The position numbers and the translations under genes were made by a program. DNA of 64,000 bases from Enterococcus hirae ATCC 9790 (lineage in GTDB: Bacteria; Bacillota; Bacilli; Lactobacillales; Enterococcaceae), in contig NC_018081.1 in NCBI RefSeq assembly GCF_000271405.2, positions 1,847,732 to 1,911,731 on the forward strand, read 5' to 3'. Under the pieces are notes generated by a model. That model was not told the origin of the DNA. It saw only the letters and a program-made list of their open reading frames with translations, and searched no databases. Positions 59,575-64,000 of the stretch are shown one piece after another. Numbering within the stretch: the stretch's first letter is position 1; each line of letters opens with the position of its first letter.

Positions 59575-60342
59575 AATAAGTGTGAAAGCAGTAATTGCAT
59601 CTGTTTCTGATTTTGGATTGTAAAGTTTTGGTTCATGGGCTTGAGGATTTCTATATAAATAAACAATTGTATTTAATAAGCTTTTTAATCCGTTGTATTC
59701 GCTCTTTTCCGTAAGTGTAGACAGCATATTATTTTTAATCAGAATTACTGGCCTTTTAAGAATAAACGCTTTATCAATCAATAATGATCCATCTTCTGTG
59801 AGTTCTGAGATAGAACGTACTCTATTTAATAAACCTTTACTAGCTTCAAATATTGCATGAAAATAATTTTCTTTTAGAAATTCTTCTTTGCAATAGAACA
59901 TGGTTTGCTCATGTATATCATAATCAGATAGTTTGTCTTGAAACGAAAGTAGACGTTTCTGAGCTTCTGAAAATGAATCAACTCTTACTGAGGGAATTAT
60001 TTTTCCAGAATCATTTAATTCAAATCCATAGAAAATTAATTTTGAATTTATTGCTTTAAGAGTAGACTTCCATAATTCTGGCTTATCTATAAATTTTTGT
60101 GGCTGCATGACGTATTGAGTAACTTTAAACAAAGGTTTAGCGTTTTTTGAAACTGAACAATGATAGGAGATAGTTTCGTTTAATCTCCGCCATTTTGTAG
60201 AAGTAGTAGGCAAGTTATTAATTTGATCAAAATCTTTAAAATTCAAATATTGAAATATTGTAGTAATTTTTGATCCTGTGAGTACATCGGCTAAAATTAT
60301 AGAAATTTCCTCAATCAGTGCATTATCAATTGGTTTAGACAA
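59515..60342 (-). CDS. TIGR02391 family protein with HEPN motif
   Basis: Protein of 275 aa from TTG 60342, which has AAGGAGTG upstream. The C-terminal half matches the TIGR02391 (Ymh) family: YFHAIFEASKGLLNRVR, DGSLLIDKAF, NGLKSLLNTIVYLYRNPQAHEPK, AITAFTLISLAHRILD. RNPQAH is an Rx4H HEPN ribonuclease motif (R231, H236), so toxin- or abortive-infection-like activity is plausible. It is inverted within the early operon, at the same place as 5425-6090 in prophage 1. Confidence 0.8.
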   Translation of the reverse strand: MSKPIDNALIEEISIILADVLTGSKITTIFQYLNFKDFDQINNLPTTSTKWRRLNETISYHCSVSKNAKPLFKVTQYVMQPQKFIDKPELWKSTLKAINSKLIFYGFELNDSGKIIPSVRVDSFSEAQKRLLSFQDKLSDYDIHEQTMFYCKEEFLKENYFHAIFEASKGLLNRVRSISELTEDGSLLIDKAFILKRPVILIKNNMLSTLTEKSEYNGLKSLLNTIVYLYRNPQAHEPKLYNPKSETDAITAFTLISLAHRILDNCINVRDISSS

Positions 60343-60413
60343 TAAAATCACTCCTTTAAAAAAATAATAGCAAAAGAAGCGAGCGAACAAAAAGAGAACA
60401 AGGAGGTATTTTT

Positions 60414-60566
60414 ATAACACACCAAGAAAAAATAAACATCGTACTTGATGCAAGACCTAGACTAGTACACATCATCAAATGTGCTACAGATGTTCAACTT
60501 GATCTTTTAGTTGAAGAAGTTCAAAAAGAGCTTGAACGTGAATTAGACGAAACAGCTTTTGTTTGA
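60414..60566 (+). CDS. Small protein (50 aa) with ATA or ATT as start
   Basis: AAGGAGG is followed at normal spacing by ATTTTTATA; the open frame gives THQEKINIVLDARPRLVHIIKCATDVQLDLLVEEVQKELEREL in good coding style, but no ATG, GTG or TTG is present. Probably a mutated ATG (ATA at 60414), so the gene may be silent. Confidence 0.4.
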   Translation: MTHQEKINIVLDARPRLVHIIKCATDVQLDLLVEEVQKELERELDETAFV

Positions 60567-60680
60567 TTCTTTAAATTAATAGTACAAAAAAATTGCTCGT
60601 ATTGATATACGTGCGAATAAGAAATTGAGGTGTTCAAACTGTTAAAAAAATCAGCTGTCATTCGAGAATCATTAATTAAG

Positions 60681-60818
60681 CTTGTGAAAGTTGTAGATGT
60701 CAAAGGAATGCAGACAAAAGATTTTAAAATCAAAGCGAAACTGTTCTGCCATCGTTATCAAGTGCCGTTGATATTAGCTAAAAAATATGGCAAGACGTTC
60801 AAGGAAGAGCGTTTTTAA
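60681..60818 (+). pseudogene. 3' fragment of a DUF1064 gene
   Basis: Encodes LVKVVDVKGMQTKDFKIKAK and continues to KKYGKTFKEERF, nearly identical to the end of the prophage 1 gene at 10504-10863. The N-terminal two thirds are gone; unrelated sequence joins at about 60680. This marks a deletion that removed the replication genes of element 2. Confidence 0.85.
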
Positions 60819-60842
60819 AAGAAAGGTTAGGAAGGTTTGAAA

Positions 60843-61170
60843 ATGAGCAGAAAAAAGAAATTCATTCCAGAAGTTAACCAAGAGGTTGAATGCTTTTGGT
60901 GTGACACAGAACATGAGACACCATGGATTTATCTATTTGTATGATATGTAAAGACAGTCTACGACAGATGTTGATACGGAAGATAAAAATAAACTCGTTA
61001 TTCTAGTTGAAACAGGAAAGAATGAGTACAAAAAACATCTTGTAAATATGACTAGTTGGAACATGTATGTGGTTGAAGATTTAAAAGGTGCGAAGGTCAA
61101 TGAATACAAATACGAAGTAAATTACATGCCAGAAAGTATTGTGCCGTTTACGGTAATGGAGAAGAAGTAG
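60843..61170 (+). pseudogene. Broken small phage gene(s)
   Basis: ATG 60843 opens MSRKKKFIPEVNQEVECFWCDTEHETP and stops at 60944 near a Cys pair. After about 20 bases another frame runs to a stop at 61170 (LVILVETGKNEYKKHLVNM...KYEVNYMPESIVPFTVMEKK) without a start codon. These look like remnants of one or two middle genes. AAGGTTAGGAAGG precedes the first ATG. Confidence 0.55.
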
Positions 61171-61184
61171 GAAGATATCTCGCT

Positions 61185-61212
61185 AAAAAAACGACCAATT
61201 GGTCGTTTAATT
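61185..61212. terminator. Bidirectional terminator
   Basis: AAACGACC/GGTCGTTT stem with AATT loop, A run on the left and T-rich on the right, between the broken gene and the DUF3955 gene. Confidence 0.75.
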
Positions 61213-61215
61213 TGC

Positions 61216-61422
61216 TTATTTTTTGTAGAACTTATTTCTGGCGAAACTATATATTGCGGTAAAAATGGAGAGCGTAAATGATAAATAACCTAAAGGAACA
61301 CAAAAGAATGCAGGCTCAATCAACATACCGTTTGCATCAAGATGTGAACCGACAATTGCAGAAGTCATAAATAAAATCACGCTTACAATAAAAAATAAAA
61401 TAGAAATGCCATATCTTTTCAT
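61216..61422 (-). CDS. DUF3955-like small membrane protein
   Basis: Protein of 68 aa with two transmembrane helices (ILFFIVSVILFMTSAIVG and CVPLGYLSFTLSIFTAIYSF) separated by SHLDANGMLIEPAFF. That loop, [SD]ANGxLxEPFF, is the hallmark of DUF3955. ATG 61422 has AAGGAGGAG upstream. Function unknown. Confidence 0.72.
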   Translation of the reverse strand: MKRYGISILFFIVSVILFMTSAIVGSHLDANGMLIEPAFFCVPLGYLSFTLSIFTAIYSFARNKFYKK

Positions 61423-61547
61423 AAGTATCTCCTCCTTATTTTTGAATAATAAATGAAAATGTTTAAGAAAAGGTATGAGTGACAAAAATGTTAGAATTTA
61501 ATTTTCTAGTACAGAGTATTTAAAAAGGGAATTTAGTAGATTGGGAA

Positions 61548-61622
61548 ATGAGCGTGAATAAGCAAGCAACAATGAAACGAAGCATCGAACTGACACCTTC
61601 TAAAAGCTGGCAAGTAGATGAA
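61548..61622 (+). pseudogene. 5' fragment of the gene found at 11036-11341
   Basis: Begins MSVNKQATMKRSIELTPSKSWQ, close to MSVDKKATMKRIIELTHSENWQ of prophage 1, and is cut off after about 25 codons by the hairpin that follows. Confidence 0.7.
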
Positions 61623-61646
61623 GAGAGACGGAAATACCGTCTCCCT
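61623..61646 (-). terminator. Hairpin at the end of the YxeA gene
   Basis: GAGACGG/CCGTCTC with loop AAATA, directly after the stop codon of the minus-strand gene. The T tract is weak. Confidence 0.5.
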
Positions 61647-62005
61647 TAGTTACTATCAAGTTTGTTCAATACAGAAGAAGGTATATCTTTAGTATTGACT
61701 TCCTCCCATCCTACTACTCCTTTACTTTTATTTACATGTAACACAAGATAGGCATTCTCTTTCAATGGCTTATCTTTGAAAGAATCAAAAGCTATATCTT
61801 TTTCTTTATTATCTTCTGTATAGCTTGGCAAGTTGTATTTATACCGATATTGTTTTCTTTCATTACCTTTACCAATGGAGACACGTTCGCCTTTTGAAAC
61901 TATTTTAGTGTAATACTCTGTTGTTGCAAAAGTCTGGTCGTACCAAACCCAACTTCCACCTAACAGTAAAATAGCTACTATGCTATAAGACAGTATTTTT
62001 TTCAT
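61646..62005 (-). CDS. YxeA family (DUF1093) exported protein
   Basis: Protein of 119 aa. An N-terminal signal or anchor helix (ILSYSIVAILLLGGSWVWY) is followed by an OB-like beta domain: EYYTKIVSKGERVSIGKGNERKQYRYKYNLPSYTEDNKEKDIAFDSFKDKPLKENAYLVLHV, then KGVVGWEEV. This is the YxeA family pattern of Firmicutes, function unknown. GAAAGGAATG lies before the ATG. Confidence 0.82.
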   Translation of the reverse strand: MKKILSYSIVAILLLGGSWVWYDQTFATTEYYTKIVSKGERVSIGKGNERKQYRYKYNLPSYTEDNKEKDIAFDSFKDKPLKENAYLVLHVNKSKGVVGWEEVNTKDIPSSVLNKLDSN

Positions 62006-62195
62006 ATAAAATCATTCCTTTCAAACAATAGATTACATCAATGAATGATCAAAAAAATCAAACTAAAGTCTGAGAAGAAGCTAACACAATTGTAAGGGAG
62101 TCGTTAGGTAAATCCAATTTATTATTACATTCAGAGGTAGGAAGAAAAAAGAAATATACAGAGGATGTGATTATTAGAGCATGAAAATTAATACT

Positions 62196-62441
62196 TTAAA
62201 AAAAATATCGTAAGACAAAAATAAAAAGAATTGTAGACAAAAATAACCCTGTGATATACAAAAACAGTATTGACAAGGGATGATAAAAGGTATGTCGTAT
62301 TATTTTTACTATGAAAAACGCTATGGGTAAAAAAGAAAGCACTAATATTCTCACTTTTCTAGAGTGCTTGGTGAAGTAGAAGAAAGAGATAATACCAATG
62401 CAAACTGGAATCCAAAATAAGAGCATGCTAACTGTAACCAT
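62196..62441 (-). CDS. Small membrane protein (81 aa)
   Basis: Three hydrophobic segments (MLLFWIPVCIGIISFFYF; ILVLSFLPIAFFIVKII; ILFLYITGLFLSTILFIFVL). Very AT-rich; the start is weakly supported (TCAGGAAATG nearby). Function unknown. The flanking gaps 62006-62195 and 62442-62650 show no gene. Confidence 0.45.
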   Translation of the reverse strand: MVTVSMLLFWIPVCIGIISFFYFTKHSRKVRILVLSFLPIAFFIVKIIRHTFYHPLSILFLYITGLFLSTILFIFVLRYFF

Positions 62442-62650
62442 AGTATCATTTCCTGAATAGTCTTAGGTCAATTAGGATCATAGCATTTTATCAGATAATA
62501 ACCAAATATAATGCAGGAATTGAATAAAAATCAGACACTGTAGATTAATAAAATTAAATAATATATTTACTTTTATTTGTAATGTTAAAAAAGACATGTA
62601 TAAATAAGTTAAAGAAAAGGAATTTTACAAGAAAAGTATAAAGCAATTAA

Positions 62651-63037
62651 TTATTGGTCACTTTCTTCTCCGAAAATATAATTTTTGAATGTCTTTGACA
62701 TAGGGAATAATATCATACAAAAAAGTAATAATACTTGGTAAGAACAAATAATTTTTAGATTGGCTGTTTGATATTGTAAATTTAGGTAAAAATGAATGAA
62801 AAATTCAACTAAATTAAGTAATAATAAGTAGAAATAATATCTTTTTTTTATTTTACAATTATATATCCAATAAAAGCTAATTTTGTAATCAATAATTACA
62901 AGTAGTGATAGAAAAATTTTAAGCAACATCGTAGTAGTGTCATGTTCGTGTGCAAGGCGATTAAACATTAACATTATTGTTGGTAGGGGAATATAGATAG
63001 TTAACAAAGAAATAAAAAAGTAAACAATAAAAGGCAT
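62651..63037 (-). CDS. Membrane protein (128 aa)
   Basis: Four hydrophobic segments (FIVYFFISLLTIYIPLPTIML; LLKIFLSLLVIIDYKISFYWIY; YYFYLLLLNLVEFFIHFYL; IICSYQVLLLFCMILF). CAGGAG precedes the ATG. AT-rich, unrelated to known phage genes by eye; probably cargo. Confidence 0.55.
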   Translation of the reverse strand: MPFIVYFFISLLTIYIPLPTIMLMFNRLAHEHDTTTMLLKIFLSLLVIIDYKISFYWIYNCKIKKRYYFYLLLLNLVEFFIHFYLNLQYQTANLKIICSYQVLLLFCMILFPMSKTFKNYIFGEESDQ

Positions 63038-63175
63038 ATATTACTCCTGAAGTTTTGTTTGTAAAAAAATTCACAATATTTAGTATTATAAAAATAAAAT
63101 AAAAATAAATAGACAGATAAAGTGAAATGTCAAAAACTAATAATTTTTATTTATAGAATTTATCTAAATAAAGAA

Positions 63176-63225
63176 GCCGGATTCCTCCGACTTTGGTTAA
63201 TAATTCTGACACAATTATTATATCA
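63176..63225 (+). promoter_or_regulatory. Conserved two-hairpin leader upstream of the ArpU-like gene
   Basis: Hairpin 1: GCCGGA (63176-63181) / TCCGAC (63186-63191). Hairpin 2: TAATAAT/ATTATTA around TCTGACACA (63198-63220), then TATCA. Same layout as 12663-12711, with a compensatory swap in the innermost pair of hairpin 2 and different loops. Confidence 0.55.
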
Positions 63226-63244
63226 TAATTGGAGGAATCAATGG

Positions 63245-63712
63245 ATGGTACTTTTCGATGTAAAGAAGTATGAGACACCAGAGGCAAAAGATGTGGATAT
63301 GGAACGCACGAAACACAATGTTGGTGTTTTCCTTTCAGCATATCTATCGGCTAGATGTAGAGTGGGACAGCCTCGTGAGCCAAAAGTTACAGCATCTTAT
63401 TCTTTGATTCCACCCTCTACAGCTGATCATATATTTGAAGCAGAAAGAATGCTGATCGATAAAGAAGAAGCACAAGAAGAATTTGAGTATTTGCATAAAT
63501 TGTTTGTTCGAGGCTATTCAGCGATACAGCATCCACATAAGCCTGACGTGACCGAAAGGCGGAAGAAGATATTCTATGATCGTTATATCAATGGTCTGCC
63601 CATTTATGTAACTGCTCAAAGAAATAATACTAGCGAAGAATCTGTCAAACTAGAATCAAACAGAATTATCATCCAATTTGCTTCATCGTTAGAACTGGTT
63701 ACTTTTAAGTAG
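63245..63712 (+). CDS. ArpU-like late regulator of element 2
   Basis: Protein of 155 aa. The C-terminal half resembles a sigma-70 region 4 type HTH (RRKKIFYDRYINGLPIYVTAQRNNTSEESVKLESNRIIIQFASSLEL), and the position before the late leader matches ArpU in prophage 1, though the two proteins share little sequence. ATG 63245 has GGAGG nine bases upstream. The 11-bp-spaced TATACC repeats start 17 bases after the stop. Confidence 0.65.
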   Translation: MVLFDVKKYETPEAKDVDMERTKHNVGVFLSAYLSARCRVGQPREPKVTASYSLIPPSTADHIFEAERMLIDKEEAQEEFEYLHKLFVRGYSAIQHPHKPDVTERRKKIFYDRYINGLPIYVTAQRNNTSEESVKLESNRIIIQFASSLELVTFK

Positions 63713-63729
63713 CCAGTTTTTACACTTTT

Positions 63730-63808
63730 TATACCCATTTACTACCCAAAAGCTTTCCTTTTTATACCTTTTTTATACCAATCAACTATCTAGTAAATGA
63801 TTTATTAT
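63730..63808 (+). promoter_or_regulatory. Late promoter with five 11-bp-spaced repeats
   Basis: TATACC at 63730, 63763 and 63774, with weaker copies ACTACC at 63741 and CTTTCC-like at 63752: all five at exact 11-bp steps. The -10 box TATTAT is at 63803-63808 and there is no good -35. The arrangement equals 13151-13205 in prophage 1 with a different recognition sequence. Confidence 0.6.
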
Positions 63809-63813
63809 GATAG

Positions 63814-63980
63814 TGTCGAAAGATGAGGAATTCGACAAAATAAGCGAAGGGAGGCAGTCTCCCTTATCGTTGTAATTATGCTTTGATAGACAGCAACTAA
63901 CCAATCACAAAAATACGAAAAAGGAAGTGAAAACCTCCTTTACTTTCCATTGATTTATCTATATCAACTGGTTGCTGTCT
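63814..63980 (+). ncRNA. Conserved structured late-leader RNA, second copy
   Basis: P1 TGTCGAA/TTCGACA (63814-63837); P2 AAGGGAG/CTCCCTT (63847-63865); box AATTATGCTTTGATAGACAG (63874-63893); P3 AGACAGCAAC/GTTGCTGTCT closing 63888-63980; nested AATCA/TGATT, GAAA/TTTC and AAGGA/TCCTT with GTGAA in the loop. All helices correspond to those of 13211-13381 though most stem sequences differ. The window ends 20 bases later. Confidence 0.62.
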
Positions 63981-64000
63981 GTTTTGATATAAAAAAATTA

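Larger units (their letters stand above)
53787..64000. mobile_element. Element 2, decayed prophage-like element (left part)
   Basis: Begins after pgi with an integrase and holds CI/ImmA/Cro-type lysogeny genes, an ArpU-like regulator and a late leader, so it is prophage-derived. The replication module is deleted, leaving fragments related to prophage 1 genes. Several pseudogenes are present. The element runs past the window end; I cannot identify its attachment core. Confidence 0.82.

Noticed and set aside
1..64000. CRISPR array
   Set aside because: The regular repeats found (11-bp phased motifs, TAGTGATAG, TTGAATGCCA) are too short and too close for repeat-spacer units, and no cas genes are present.

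Overview
The window comes from a low-GC Gram-positive chromosome, almost certainly Enterococcus and most likely the E. faecium group. The tmRNA at 37140-37504 encodes the tag AKNENNSYALAA, which is the tag I recall for E. faecium. The core genes (ltaS, aroD, gdhA, pgi, a YbaK-type deacylase, an IS1182-family insertion) and the strong AGGAGG ribosome sites agree with this.

Layout. (1) 1-37155 is a complete-looking cos-type siphoviral prophage in the 3' end of ssrA, bounded by a 65-bp direct repeat (1-65 and 37091-37155). From left to right it holds: integrase and lysogeny genes on the minus strand (TM2 protein, two lipoproteins, ImmA, CI); a divergent operator; Cro and early genes; Rha antirepressor; Sak-type annealing protein, HNHc nuclease, replisome organizer and DnaC-like loader; small middle genes; an ArpU-family regulator; a long non-coding late leader; a two-gene accessory module; HNH, TerS, TerL, portal, ClpP protease and capsid; a glycosyltransferase; connector and tail genes; holin and exported endolysin; and a conversion segment (Abi_2 protein with an abiF-like RNA, a tRNA-like gene, an SOS-controlled gene). 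(2) 37156-53786 is core chromosome: ssrA, a frameshifted HAD phosphatase, an SdpI/two-component operon, an IS1182-family copy, a degenerate ABC pair, ltaS, an RlmI-like methyltransferase, aroD, the deacylase, a YhiN-type flavoprotein, gdhA and pgi. (3) 53787-64000 (continuing past the window) is a second, decayed prophage-like element just after pgi. It has an integrase, a SIR2-domain protein, a SHOCT pseudogene, ImmA and CI genes, Cro, a TIGR02391 HEPN protein, scars where the replication module was deleted, small membrane proteins, an ArpU-like regulator and the start of a late leader.

Three things stand out. First, both elements carry the same non-coding architecture around ArpU: a two-hairpin leader, the arpU gene, direct repeats at exact 11-bp spacing, a TATTAT promoter without a good -35, and a structured RNA of about 170 nt whose helices are kept by compensatory changes. 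In prophage 1 this RNA precedes a late operon that contains several intrinsic terminators, so an RNA-based processive antitermination system is a reasonable hypothesis. Second, the major capsid and major tail proteins end in the same Thr-rich tail (TTTTTTTQA) written with different codons, and a DxD glycosyltransferase gene directly follows the capsid gene; this looks like a virion O-glycosylation module. Third, an accessory gene between the late leader and HNH carries the same A_AAA_AAG slippery heptamer as the tail-assembly chaperone gene, joining two ORFs into one DUF6731-like protein next to a multi-pass membrane protein.

All calls are made by reading the sequence and from family knowledge; no searches were run.
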